Positions 27,291 to 35,545 are shown, counted from the stretch's first letter. The stretch: DNA of 64,000 nt from CAZFHA01 sp964518595 (GCA_964518595.1 CAZFHA010000020.1:1-64000), one strand, 5' to 3'. The notes: a model not told the origin generated them from the letters alone. Made by a program: numbers and translations.

Positions 27291-28383
27291 TCTTTTCACC
27301 TTTTCTGTTCGTATTCTGATCAGGTGGTGCTTTTTTCGGACGCTTAGATGGCACCGGTTTCGAAGAACCTGATGCCTGTTCAGACTTCTTTGTATTCTTT
27401 TTGGATGAAGCAGCGTCATTCACACCACCTAAAGTGGAGTTGGTTACCGTAGTTGATGCCTCGGAAGGAACTACGGTAGTAGGATTATCCACTGAAGCCG
27501 TCTTTTTCGGTTGGCTCGTGGTGGCAGGATCTTTCTTAGGAGAAGATTCTGCCTTAGGGGAAGCAGACTTTTTCGTATTGGAAACCGTTTTGGAAGAAAC
27601 GGGGGCAACAGCTCCTAAAGGAGTGACTTCCACCGTTACCGGATTAGGCGGTAAGGGCGAACCTGCCGGCATGACCGCTACAGATATTCTCGTAACTTCA
27701 GAAGGATTGTTCTTCCCCCGTCTACGACGGCCAGGCAATCGTTGTTCATCTGACCCTTGACGAAGTCTTGACTCTTCCTGAAGCTGGCGCATTTTCTCCT
27801 TAGCGTCAGACAGCTTAGAAGTGCGATAGCCCTTGCTACCAAAAATGCGGATACGAAATTTAGGTTCCAGCGCCAACTTAAGAGGCGCGTCCGGAATACC
27901 TGCAGCAAAATTATAGGGTTCATTTCTATAGTCACTGGCAGTCAAATGCAAAGCAGTTAATGCTTTAGCCAGATTCTTGTCATAGTTAGAATAGTCACCC
28001 TCTACCCCGATTAATAGTGGCAGACCACTAAAATTAATTCGGATATAGGGTAAGGAATCTACCAGAATCAGATGAAGAGCTAATAGTTTCAGGTAATTCT
28101 CTAAAGCGAGAAAATCCTGATCGCACAATAGAGCTACACTCTCCTCTTCTGCTATAAGATTCACATCAGAAAACTCATTCTCAAAGCCTCTGGACCAAAG
28201 ATGATACATTTGCCGAAATACCTCGCGGGAAAACTCAGAATAGTCTTTCGCCAGGGGGCGGGCAAGAAGTGCATCCCGCATTTCATAAAGCAAAGTTAAA
28301 CAGGCCTCTTCCCCAGAAACGGGAATGCTGGACCATTTCAAGTATGCTGCAATATCTAGTGCATTATAGCGATAATTTTTCAT
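27265..28383 (-). CDS. Uncharacterised protein with a basic, Ser/Thr/Pro-rich tail
   Basis: About 372 residues. The first 200 look folded (alpha-rich, no motif I recognise); from about residue 195 the sequence becomes Arg/Lys-rich (RLPGRRRRGKNN) and then a low-complexity tail of Ser, Thr, Pro, Ala and Lys to the end, probably disordered. No signal peptide or membrane segment. The ATG at 28383 is preceded by TTGGAG; an upstream TTG is less likely. Its end overlaps the start of the giant activase by 26 bases, so the two are coupled and may work together. Function unknown. Confidence 0.75.
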   Translation of the reverse strand: MKNYRYNALDIAAYLKWSSIPVSGEEACLTLLYEMRDALLARPLAKDYSEFSREVFRQMYHLWSRGFENEFSDVNLIAEEESVALLCDQDFLALENYLKLLALHLILVDSLPYIRINFSGLPLLIGVEGDYSNYDKNLAKALTALHLTASDYRNEPYNFAAGIPDAPLKLALEPKFRIRIFGSKGYRTSKLSDAKEKMRQLQEESRLRQGSDEQRLPGRRRRGKNNPSEVTRISVAVMPAGSPLPPNPVTVEVTPLGAVAPVSSKTVSNTKKSASPKAESSPKKDPATTSQPKKTASVDNPTTVVPSEASTTVTNSTLGGVNDAASSKKNTKKSEQASGSSKPVPSKRPKKAPPDQNTNRKGEKNAKSQNGI

Positions 28384-28454
28384 ACTAGTAGTCTCCAATC
28401 GGCTCAGCCTGATTCAACTTGTAATTATAACATAGCTACCTAAAAAGTAGTGCT

Positions 28455-28493
28455 AAAAAAACAAAATCCGCCCCAGATAAATCTGAAACGGAT
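28455..28493 (-). terminator. Terminator of the small HPr-like gene
   Basis: On the minus strand ATCCG pairs with CGGAT and, within it, CAGAT with ATCTG; TTTGTTTTTTT follows (28466-28455). It separates the small gene (28515-28778) from the downstream activase operon. Confidence 0.8.
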
Positions 28494-28514
28494 AAAAGTC
28501 TATCCGAAAAAAAC

Positions 28515-28778
28515 TTATACTTCGTCAGTCTCTACCGGAGCACCAAAAAGATTCAATCTGAAAAGCAGAGATTCATCTTCTGGGTTAGAGCAATAAACCT
28601 TAGCATTAACTAACTTACCACCCTCAATCAAATTCATCAGGCCGGCAATCTGGCTAAGCTTGCTCTTCAGGTTAAAACGGTCACCCTCATCTGTAATGAG
28701 CATGACTTCACCCTTACATTGATCCAGAGCAGACATAAATGCGACGACATCAACATTGTTCAAGTTAAACGCTTTCAT
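28515..28778 (-). CDS. Small protein, possibly HPr-like fold without the phospho-His
   Basis: An 87-residue acidic protein. The layout (a short beta stretch, GEVMLITDEGDRFNLKSK, then LSQIAGLMNLI) is reminiscent of HPr-type small proteins in Clostridia that lack the phosphorylatable His, but this is a weak resemblance by eye. AGGAGGT precedes the ATG. It has its own strong promoter, a leader with two hairpins and its own terminator, so it is a well-expressed single-gene unit. Function unknown. Confidence 0.65.
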   Translation of the reverse strand: MKAFNLNNVDVVAFMSALDQCKGEVMLITDEGDRFNLKSKLSQIAGLMNLIEGGKLVNAKVYCSNPEDESLLFRLNLFGAPVETDEV

Positions 28779-28895
28779 AAGTCATACCTCCTAAATAGAG
28801 ATACTCCATATTCCTAGTATCTCCAACAAAATTTACTGACGGTTATCAAAAATAACTGTCAATCAAATTATAGCATAAGACATTTCACATAGCAA
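28779..28895 (-). promoter_or_regulatory. Promoter and two-hairpin leader of the small HPr-like gene
   Basis: On the minus strand: -35 TTGCTA (28895-28890), 17 bases, extended -10 TGC-TATAAT (-10 at 28872-28867), start near 28861. The leader begins at once with a hairpin (GACAGTTAT / ATAACCGTC, 28860-28838, one mismatch), followed by GAGATACT / AGTATCTC (28823-28798), then the AGGAGGT site. A stem at the extreme 5' end often stabilises mRNA; regulation through it is inference. Confidence 0.7.
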
Positions 28896-28955
28896 GAAAT
28901 TCTTTAGATGTTTTGCACATAAATTAACATTCATTTTTGTTCATATTGACAACAG

Positions 28956-29453
28956 CTATTTCCGACGGCGATAATGACAAACGGAGAAACGATATCCCTT
29001 TATTGAGTCAATCGGCTCTTCTTCCGCTACTTTTTCCCAGTCCTCAAGCTGATCTAAGTTGGGAAAAAACGCATCAGCCATAAAGGCATAATCAATCTTG
29101 CTCACAATGACCTCTTCGCAATCGGGCAATAACTGTTTATAAACCTCTTCACCGCCAATAATGAAAATAGCGTCATCCTTATGTTTCTCTTGATAGTCCT
29201 TAAGCTCAGCTACAGAATGGAGAACAATCGCCCCTTCCTTAGCAAAATCAGAATTGCGGCTTAATATCAGATTATCTCGCCCCGGCAGAAGTTTTTGCCC
29301 GGGGAAGGTTAGCAAAGTCTTTCGCCCATAGACTATGGGGTGACCCAAGGTATAATAACGAAAAACTTGTTTCTGATCCTCTGGCAAACTGACCAGCAGT
29401 TCACCCTTATAGCCAATTCCCCAGTTTCGATCTACAGCTACAATGGCTTTCAT
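28956..29453 (-). CDS. folA: Dihydrofolate reductase
   Basis: Reduces dihydrofolate to tetrahydrofolate with NADPH, regenerating the cofactor consumed by ThyA. Seen: AIVAVDRNWGIGYKGELL at the N-terminus, LPEDQKQVFRYYTLGHPIV, GRKTLLTFPG, and IFIIGGEEVYKQLLPDC. The start at 29453 follows GGAGG and gives 165 residues, the usual length. thyA lies immediately upstream on the same strand (13-base gap), the common thyA-folA operon. Confidence 0.95.
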   Translation of the reverse strand: MKAIVAVDRNWGIGYKGELLVSLPEDQKQVFRYYTLGHPIVYGRKTLLTFPGQKLLPGRDNLILSRNSDFAKEGAIVLHSVAELKDYQEKHKDDAIFIIGGEEVYKQLLPDCEEVIVSKIDYAFMADAFFPNLDQLEDWEKVAEEEPIDSIKGYRFSVCHYRRRK

Positions 29454-29466
29454 AGCCGCCTCCTTC

Positions 29467-30297
29467 TTATACCGCCACCGGAATCCCGGTAACCTTGGCA
29501 CCATGTTGATAGTTTTCTAAGCTAATATCCTCCAGACGGAAATCATAAAAGTCTTTAATATCAGGATTTAAAAGCAGCTTAGGAGCCGCATAGGTTGGCC
29601 GCTCAATGAGCTCTTTTACAATCGGAATATGGCGGTCATAAATATGAGCATCAGCAATCACATGGACAAATTCTCCCGGTAAGAGGCCGGTACTCTGAGC
29701 CAGAAGATGTAGCAAAACAGCATACTGACAGACATTCCAGCCATTAGCAACCAGCATATCCTGAGAGCGCTGATTCAAAATCCCATTTAAACGATTGCCC
29801 GTGACATTAAAAGTCATAGAATAGGCGCAGGGATAGAGATTCATCTCACTTAGATCTGCATGCACATAGATATTGGTCATAATTCTTCGGCTATAGGGAT
29901 TGTTCTTCAGGTCAAAAATGACCCGATCCACTTGATCAAACTCCCCCTCTGCGTAATGATGCGTAACACCCAATTGATAACCATAGGCCTTGCCGATGGA
30001 GCCTTCTTCATCCGCCCAAGCGTTCCAAATTCGACTTTTTAAATCTTTAACATTATTAGATTTTTTCTGCCATATCCACAGGAGTTCATCCACGGCGGCG
30101 GAAAAATTAATAAACCTTTGAGTTAACATTGGAAACTCTTCGGCTAAATTATAGCGGTTAACCACCCCAAACCGTTTCAACGTATAGGCCAAGCTACCAT
30201 CCTCCCACCGAGGACGTACCTTTTCCGCTTCCGTCGAGTACCCTTCACGTAAGATTTCCTGACAATTTTGAATAAATAGTGTATCTGCTTTGCTCAA
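29467..30297 (-). CDS. thyA: Thymidylate synthase (ThyA)
   Basis: Methylates dUMP to dTMP using methylenetetrahydrofolate. Seen: NRYNLAEEFPMLTQR, WADEEGSIGKAYGYQLG, RRIMTNIYVHADLSEMNLYP followed by the catalytic Cys, LNQRSQDMLVANGWNV, and HVIADAHIYDRHI. I choose the TTG at 30297 because GGGAGG lies five bases upstream; an earlier TTG at 30348 overlaps the upstream gene and lacks a ribosome site. This gives 276 residues. It is downstream of a nitroreductase-family gene and upstream of folA. Confidence 0.94.
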   Translation of the reverse strand: MSKADTLFIQNCQEILREGYSTEAEKVRPRWEDGSLAYTLKRFGVVNRYNLAEEFPMLTQRFINFSAAVDELLWIWQKKSNNVKDLKSRIWNAWADEEGSIGKAYGYQLGVTHHYAEGEFDQVDRVIFDLKNNPYSRRIMTNIYVHADLSEMNLYPCAYSMTFNVTGNRLNGILNQRSQDMLVANGWNVCQYAVLLHLLAQSTGLLPGEFVHVIADAHIYDRHIPIVKELIERPTYAAPKLLLNPDIKDFYDFRLEDISLENYQHGAKVTGIPVAV

Positions 30298-30334
30298 ATA
30301 TACCTCCCGTCGCCTGATGGCGACCAATATGTTT

Positions 30335-30943
30335 TTAGTTATCGCCAAAAACCTTCAGACGTTGATTCACGTCAACTTTGGGTTTGGCTGCCGGAACTTC
30401 TAAAGACTGACCAAAGGGAATCTGAGCCCTTAATTGCCAATTCTCATCAATCTGCCAGTGGGTCTTTACAAAGTCATCCACCAATGGATTATAATGTTGC
30501 AGCGAGGCCCCCAGCCCCTCGGCGGTGAGCGCTGTCCAGATAATATACTGTAACATACCATTACTTTCAAGAGCCCATTGAGAAAAAGTATCAGCATATA
30601 GGGGAAAGCGCTTTTGTAAGTCCTCCAGAACGGCTTGATCCTCAAAGATCAGAATAGTTCCAAAGCCGGCCTTAAAGGAAGTTTCAATTTTATTTTGGGT
30701 TCGGGGAAATTTCTCCGGACTCACTCTACTCCGCAAAACTTCCAAGGTCAGCTCCCAAAAAAGCTGATGCTCCGCTCCAAACAGAAGCACCACTCGTGAG
30801 CCTTGAGAATTATAGGCCGAAGGCGCGGCTAGTAAGGCCTGGTTAACAATTTCCTCTATTCTCGCTTTTGAAACAGTAATCTCCTTTGATAAGCTATAGT
30901 GGCTATGGCGCTGCTGCACTGCCTCCCAATATGATTTATCCAT
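30335..30943 (-). CDS. Nitroreductase family protein
   Basis: A 202-residue FMN-dependent oxidoreductase of the nitroreductase fold, close to the HBN1/YdgI-type subgroup. Seen: QRHSHYSLSKE at the N-terminus (the RxSxR-type FMN phosphate loop in variant form), APSAYNSQGSRVVLL, SNGMLQYIIWTALTAEGLGA and IPFGQ near the end. Physiological substrate unknown. Its stop lies close to the thyA start, so it is probably cotranscribed with thyA-folA. Confidence 0.88.
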   Translation of the reverse strand: MDKSYWEAVQQRHSHYSLSKEITVSKARIEEIVNQALLAAPSAYNSQGSRVVLLFGAEHQLFWELTLEVLRSRVSPEKFPRTQNKIETSFKAGFGTILIFEDQAVLEDLQKRFPLYADTFSQWALESNGMLQYIIWTALTAEGLGASLQHYNPLVDDFVKTHWQIDENWQLRAQIPFGQSLEVPAAKPKVDVNQRLKVFGDN

Positions 30944-31098
30944 AGAAACTCCTTTCTGGCTTAGAGCCTACAACCATAATCAGTCTCTTACTATTATACC
31001 TATATCAAAAATCATATGCCATCTTTCCTAAAAGTTGCATAGGAGATTACTCTTACGTTTCTATAGCCCAACCGAAAACAGGCCGGGGCAAAAGCTTA

Positions 31099-31779
31099 TC
31101 AGTCAGCAGAAATATCCTGCCGCACTATCTTCCCTTTATTACCTGCCAGCTGCAAAATTTTTTCCGCCTTTAAATGGCTAATTTCCCGGGATAGAGCCGA
31201 ACGGTTTACACCTAAAAAATCAGCCAATTCTTCCCGGTTAAAGGGCAATCGAAAGCTCCCATCTTGGTTTTGACGCTGTAAGTAACCAAGGTAAGTAAGT
31301 AATTTTTCCCGGATACTTCTGGCAGACAAAATCTCTAGCCTTTGATTCAGATAAAGATTCTTCGTAGCTAGTAGACGTAACATATTCTCAATTAAACGAT
31401 TATGATATAGACAAGCAGCTTCGCAGCGGCTAAGGATTCGAGAAAAATCTAAAAACATAATTTGACAAGTTTCAGCTGCCACAACACTTACTGGACTTGA
31501 AGTAATTTGGGCACAAACAATCGCCTCGCCAAAAATCTCCCCCGCTTCCAAAGAAGCCAATACGGTGAGATTCCCTTGGTAATCCTCCTTGATAATTTTC
31601 ACGCTTCCCCGTAAAACAAAACCAATGGCCTGGATACTCGCTCCAGCCAATTGAATAAATTCATCCTTTTGGTAATGTTGGGTTCGCTGTCCCAAACAAG
31701 TAAGAAGTTCACAGCACTCCTTCCAAGACATGCCGGAAAACAGTTGGGACTTTAGCAAACTCTCCTGATTTAAATCCAT
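31099..31779 (-). CDS. Crp/Fnr family transcriptional regulator
   Basis: A 226-residue regulator with an N-terminal cyclic-nucleotide-binding-like beta-roll (GFVLRGSVKIIKEDYQGN, LEAGEIFGEAIV) and a C-terminal winged helix (REELADFLGVNRSALSREISHLK). It lacks the FNR N-terminal Cys cluster. It faces a ferredoxin-like gene across a 113-base region with one perfect palindrome that is probably its operator. Such pairs in anaerobic Firmicutes often respond to nitrosative or redox stress, but the signal cannot be read here. Confidence 0.93.
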   Translation of the reverse strand: MDLNQESLLKSQLFSGMSWKECCELLTCLGQRTQHYQKDEFIQLAGASIQAIGFVLRGSVKIIKEDYQGNLTVLASLEAGEIFGEAIVCAQITSSPVSVVAAETCQIMFLDFSRILSRCEAACLYHNRLIENMLRLLATKNLYLNQRLEILSARSIREKLLTYLGYLQRQNQDGSFRLPFNREELADFLGVNRSALSREISHLKAEKILQLAGNKGKIVRQDISAD

Positions 31780-31798
31780 TTGTTGATCCTTTCAGCAT

Positions 31799-31812
31799 GT
31801 TGCAATTGCAAC
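31799..31812. promoter_or_regulatory. Palindromic operator, probable Crp/Fnr site
   Basis: GTTGCAATTGCAAC is a perfect 14-base palindrome. Its centre (31805.5) lies 41.5 bases upstream of the start predicted from the plus-strand -10 TATAAT (31835-31840), the class II activator position of Crp/Fnr proteins. For the leftward promoter it falls at about +10 to +23. It does not match the canonical FNR (TTGAT-N4-ATCAA) or CRP consensus. Confidence 0.75.
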
Positions 31813-31827
31813 GAATATTTCCTTTTT

Positions 31828-31855
31828 ATCATAGTATAATGAAATCAAAATTCAA
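31828..31855 (-). promoter_or_regulatory. Leftward promoter of the Crp/Fnr gene
   Basis: On the minus strand, -35 TTGAAT (31855-31850), 16-base spacer, -10 TATGAT (31833-31828), start near 31821. The palindrome at 31799-31812 lies just downstream, so binding there would be expected to repress this gene. Confidence 0.55.
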
Positions 31856-31892
31856 ATACTTTTAACTGAAATTCTTACACGAGGTGAAGGAT

Positions 31893-32582
31893 ATGCTAAG
31901 AAAAATTATTAAAATTGATGAAGAGCTTTGTAATGGCTGTGGGCTTTGTGTTGATGCCTGCCATGAGGGTGCGATTGGACTAATAAATGGTAAGGCCAAA
32001 CTATTAAGAGACGACTATTGTGATGGCTTGGGAAACTGCTTGCCCGTTTGCCCTACTGGAGCCATTAGCTTTGAAGAACGGGAAGCAGCAGCCTTTGACG
32101 CGGCTGCCGTAGCTGCCAATAGCCCTGCCTTCGCTCATGGTTGCCCTGGTCAAGCAGCTCAGGTTTTTGAAAAAAGTCAGCAATCATCTGGGACGATTCC
32201 GGCTCCGGCTGCCGCCTCCGAACTACGTCAGTGGCCGGTTCAACTAAAACTGGTTGCCCCCAATGCCTCCTTTTTTAATGGCGCAAAACTGTTGGTGGCA
32301 GCGGATTGCGCCGCCTATACCCACGGAGATTTTCACCGCCAATTTATGGCCGGAAAAGTAGTCCTAATTGGTTGCCCCAAACTAGACGAAGGCGACTACA
32401 GTGAAAAATTAACAACTATCCTCCAGCAAAATGATATTAAGAGCCTTACTATTGTCAGGATGGAAGTACCTTGCTGTGGTGGACTTGAAGCCGCTGCCAA
32501 AAAAGCTTTGGCTAATTCTGGAAAACTCATCCCCTGGAGCTGCGTAACCTTAAGCCTTAAGGGAGAAATTTTGGAAGATTAA
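31893..32582 (+). CDS. 4Fe-4S dicluster ferredoxin-like protein
   Basis: A 229-residue protein with an N-terminal two-cluster ferredoxin domain: CNGCGLCVDAC (about 15-25) and then a variant second motif CDGLGNCLPVCP in which the first Cys spacing is C-x5-C-x3-C. A long C-terminal part has further conserved-looking Cys (HGCPGQ, VAADCAAY, LIGCPKLD, VPCCGG). Such proteins are commonly paired with Crp/Fnr regulators in clostridia and probably move electrons; the partner is unknown. Start at 31893 after GAGGTGAAGG. The only promoter seen has a good -10 without a -35, consistent with activator dependence. Confidence 0.88.
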   Translation: MLRKIIKIDEELCNGCGLCVDACHEGAIGLINGKAKLLRDDYCDGLGNCLPVCPTGAISFEEREAAAFDAAAVAANSPAFAHGCPGQAAQVFEKSQQSSGTIPAPAAASELRQWPVQLKLVAPNASFFNGAKLLVAADCAAYTHGDFHRQFMAGKVVLIGCPKLDEGDYSEKLTTILQQNDIKSLTIVRMEVPCCGGLEAAAKKALANSGKLIPWSCVTLSLKGEILED

Positions 32583-32692
32583 AATCAAGTTTCCCCTTAA
32601 TTACTAAATGAATCCCTCAAGAGTGAGGAACTATTTCTGTCACCTGTAGTAGGTTAATAAGATAAAAAATTAATCTGATACGTTGATGCAAC

Positions 32693-32730
32693 AAAAAAGA
32701 CAGACCTATTCTAAAAAATAAGTCTGTCTT
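32693..32730 (-). terminator. Terminator after tRNA-Pro
   Basis: AAGACAGAC pairs with GTCTGTCTT (arms 32730-32722 and 32705-32697 on the minus strand) followed by TTTTTT. It begins directly after the encoded CCA end of the tRNA. Confidence 0.88.
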
Positions 32731-32731
32731 T

Positions 32732-32807
32732 TGGTCGGAGTGAGAAGACTCGAACTTCCGGCCTCTTGGTCCCGAACCAAGCGCTCTACCACCTGAGCCA
32801 CACCCCG
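32732..32807 (-). tRNA. tRNA-Pro (anticodon CGG)
   Basis: A complete cloverleaf on the minus strand: acceptor CGGGGTG / CACTCCG with one G-T pair, D arm GCTCAGGTGGTAGAGC, anticodon arm CTTGG-TTCGGGA-CCAAG with anticodon CGG (reads CCG), T arm with TTCGAGT loop, discriminator A and an encoded CCA. Single tRNA gene with its own promoter and terminator. Confidence 0.95.
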
Positions 32808-32832
32808 GCATTCCAAATAAAGGAACATTAGA

Positions 32833-32861
32833 ATTTTAACGACAAAAGACTAAACTGTCAA
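32833..32861 (-). promoter_or_regulatory. Promoter of tRNA-Pro
   Basis: Consensus -35 TTGACA (32861-32856), 17-base spacer, -10 TAAAAT (32838-32833) on the minus strand, placing the transcript start about 20 bases upstream of the mature 5' end. Confidence 0.8.
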
Positions 32862-32958
32862 TTAAATTCTAAAAAAAGCTCTAAATCAAAGACTAAAATT
32901 TTAAGAAATTTTAAGGCTGAGGACAAAGAGCTGAGAAAACTCGCAAGAAAGCATGCGA

Positions 32959-33396
32959 TTACCCCTCGCGCAGAATAATTTCTGCAACCTTAGCCGCCAT
33001 CTCACCGGTGAAAGCTACACACTGATCAATGTGTTCGCCCTTTTGCATATCTAAGCCTCGGGTATAAACACTACAGCAAAGAACACCTTTGTGATTGTTA
33101 CGAAAACTTTCCTGTAATTCCAGAGTGAGTTTTAAACACTGCTGGCTCTTTTGAACATTTGAAGGTTCGCTTCTACCAAAGAAATATCCAAGACAAATCA
33201 CCGCTCCGAAAATGGCTCCACAAATACATTTTGACCCACCAACCCCAGCCGGAAACCCGGAAGCAGCGGCAATCAGTTCCGCTGGCATCTGCTGGTCGAG
33301 ATTTTTTCTGACAGATGCAACAATGGCCTCAGAACAGAAAAAACTACCACTACGGTAGAACTCTTCCGCATCATATCTGACTTTTTCAATTATCAC
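32959..33396 (-). CDS. C_GCAxxG_C_C family protein
   Basis: A 145-residue redox-type protein of the C_GCAxxG_C_C family, probably binding a metal or redox centre through conserved Cys. Seen: FFCSEAIV near residue 20, then GFPAGVGGSKCICGAIFGA, LCCSVYTRG and QCVAFTGEMA, giving the spaced Cys series of the family. The family is frequent in anaerobes, and its function is not established. No close operon partner; thrS lies downstream on the same strand about 100 bases away. Confidence 0.85.
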   Translation of the reverse strand: MIIEKVRYDAEEFYRSGSFFCSEAIVASVRKNLDQQMPAELIAAASGFPAGVGGSKCICGAIFGAVICLGYFFGRSEPSNVQKSQQCLKLTLELQESFRNNHKGVLCCSVYTRGLDMQKGEHIDQCVAFTGEMAAKVAEIILREG

Positions 33397-33500
33397 CCAA
33401 GTTAACCTGTGCCTCTCAAAGATATACTACCCTCGCGCAGAAACAAGCTGAACCCGGCAGAAGATTACTCCACCTCTACCGGGTTCAGCTCTATCAATGC

Positions 33501-35282
33501 CTATCTTACCCGCTGACGAATTTCTGTCAGTAGCTTGTTCACTACTTCGGCTACAGGCATGGAGCTTAATTCGCCTTCCCGCCGACTTCGCACTGCCAGA
33601 CTATTAGTTTCAGCCTCTTTATCTCCCATTACCAACATATATTGAATCTTGTCCATTTGAGCTTGACGAATTTTTTTACCAATCTTTTCGTCACGATCAT
33701 CAATTTCAGCCCGAATACCTAAGGCACGGAGCTCTTTTTTAAGTTCAGCCGCCCGTTGGTTATGCTTATCGGAAATGGGAAGAATTCTTGCCTGTTCTGC
33801 TGCTATCCAAAGGGGGAGCGCTCCGGCATATTTCTCAATCAGAAGTGCCAAGGTTCGCTCGTAGCAGCCGATTGAGGTGCGGTGAATAACATAAGGATGT
33901 TTACGCGTACCATCTTTATCGGTATACTCCATGCCGAACTGCTTAGCCTGTTGAAAGTCTATCTGTACCGTAATCAGAGTGTCTTCTTTGCCCCAGACAT
34001 TTTTGATCTGGATATCTAGTTTGGGACCATAGAAAGCCGCTTCCCCCTCAGCCTCAACATAGTCTAGGTTCATATCATCCAGAATTGCACGCATGGTGTT
34101 CTGAGCCGCTTCCCATTCCTCCGCTGAACCTACATATTTATCCTTATTGTTCGGATCCCATTTCGAAAAACGATAACTAACATCCTCATACAGCCCGACA
34201 GCCTCTAACATGAATCCAGCTAAGTTAACGCAACCTTCAAATTCCTCCGTCAATTGCTCCGGAGTACACATCAAATGGGCTTCCGATATAGTAAATTGCC
34301 GTAAGCGAATCAGGCCGTGCATCTCACCAGAAGACTCATTCCGAAACAGCGTCGAGGTTTCAGCATATCGCAGTGGTAGATCGCGATAACTTCTGCTTTC
34401 AGCTAAATAGGCCTGATACTGAAAAGGACAGGTCATTGGACGAAGAGCATAAATGTCTGATTCATTTACCTCACCCTTCTCATCTACAACTGGGTCACCT
34501 AAAAGAAACATACCCTCACGATAATGATACCAATGGCCGGAAATCTTATATAAATCGGATTTAGCCATATAGGGGGTTCTGGTCAAAAGATAACCACGAT
34601 TCTCTTCTTCATCTTCCACAAAACGGATCAAGTTTTGTAAAACTTTCGCCCCTTTAGGCAGAAGTATAGGCAATCCCTGTCCGATATAATCAACGGTGGT
34701 AAAGTAGCCTAGTTCCCGGCCTAACTTATTATGGTCTCTCTTTTTTGCCTCTTCCATCTTCTCCAGATACTCTTTAAGCATTCCTTTATCAGGAAAACTA
34801 GTACCATAGATTCGCTGAAGCATCTTATTTTTTTCATTACCACGCCAATAAGCGCCAGCCACCTGAGTCAATTTGAAAGCTTTAATATCACCGGTATTCT
34901 CCAAATGAGGTCCAGCACAAAGATCAGAAAACTCACCTTGGCGATAAAAGGTTATGACTGCGTCTTCTGCCAGTTCTTCAACCAGCTCTAATTTGTACAG
35001 TTCACCTTGCTCAGCTAACAGCTTCTTAGCCTCCTCTCGGGAGACCTCATAGCGCTCAATGGGAAGCTTCTCCTTGATGATCTTCTTCATTTCAGTCTCA
35101 ATTCGTTCCAAATCTTCCTTGGAAAAGGCACCTTGATGATCAAAATCATAGTAAAAACCGTCTTGGGTCGAGGGCCCAATAGCCAACTTGGTCTCCGGCC
35201 ACAGACGCTTAACGGCTTGTGCCATCACATGGGATGTGCTGTGACGATAGGCCTGTCTCTGTTTCTCATCGTTAAAATCCAT
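33501..35282 (-). CDS. thrS: Threonyl-tRNA synthetase lacking the N-terminal TGS domain
   Basis: Charges tRNA-Thr. Seen: the editing domain starts at once (AYRHSTSHVMAQAVKRLWP near residues 11-29, then SDLCAGPHLENTG), followed by class II catalytic motifs (RNESSGEMHGLIRLRQF; the zinc ligands in RPMTCPFQYQ, VIHRTSIGCYERTLALLIE) and a C-terminal anticodon-binding domain (RAAELKKELRALGIRAEID). The usual 60-residue TGS domain is missing: from the best start (35282, AGGAGGT upstream) the protein is 593 residues instead of about 640. Upstream in-frame codons lie inside the T-box terminator, so the absence is genuine. Controlled by the T-box at 35300-35545. Confidence 0.95.
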   Translation of the reverse strand: MDFNDEKQRQAYRHSTSHVMAQAVKRLWPETKLAIGPSTQDGFYYDFDHQGAFSKEDLERIETEMKKIIKEKLPIERYEVSREEAKKLLAEQGELYKLELVEELAEDAVITFYRQGEFSDLCAGPHLENTGDIKAFKLTQVAGAYWRGNEKNKMLQRIYGTSFPDKGMLKEYLEKMEEAKKRDHNKLGRELGYFTTVDYIGQGLPILLPKGAKVLQNLIRFVEDEEENRGYLLTRTPYMAKSDLYKISGHWYHYREGMFLLGDPVVDEKGEVNESDIYALRPMTCPFQYQAYLAESRSYRDLPLRYAETSTLFRNESSGEMHGLIRLRQFTISEAHLMCTPEQLTEEFEGCVNLAGFMLEAVGLYEDVSYRFSKWDPNNKDKYVGSAEEWEAAQNTMRAILDDMNLDYVEAEGEAAFYGPKLDIQIKNVWGKEDTLITVQIDFQQAKQFGMEYTDKDGTRKHPYVIHRTSIGCYERTLALLIEKYAGALPLWIAAEQARILPISDKHNQRAAELKKELRALGIRAEIDDRDEKIGKKIRQAQMDKIQYMLVMGDKEAETNSLAVRSRREGELSSMPVAEVVNKLLTEIRQRVR

Positions 35283-35299
35283 TTTCTTACCTCCTAAAA

Positions 35300-35545
35300 T
35301 AAAAAAACCATGCAACCAAAAAGGCTACATGGGATGCATTACACATGGTTCCACCCAAATTGCCACTCCGTTTCAGGAGTAGCCACTCATTCCGACGATA
35401 ACGTGGTCAACGGTCTCAGATACTAAGGAAGAACCCGTTCCCCTGACAACTCGGAGGGGGTACCTACAGTTTTCAGCGTAAGAGAACTCGCAGCCGCCTG
35501 ATTCTCTCTCTCTGGACTAATCCAACTATAGACATATCCTCGTCA
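35300..35545 (-). promoter_or_regulatory. T-box leader of thrS (Thr specifier ACC candidate)
   Basis: On the minus strand the conserved T-box segment is GGGTGGAACC (about 35357-35348), with UGGA as the tRNA acceptor-end bulge. A terminator follows: AACCATG (35352-35346) with CATGGTT (35312-35306), then seven Ts. Upstream, a stem I candidate contains GGTACC, whose ACC (35461-35459) would be a Thr codon specifier. When uncharged tRNA-Thr binds, the antiterminator forms and thrS is transcribed. Confidence 0.88.
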
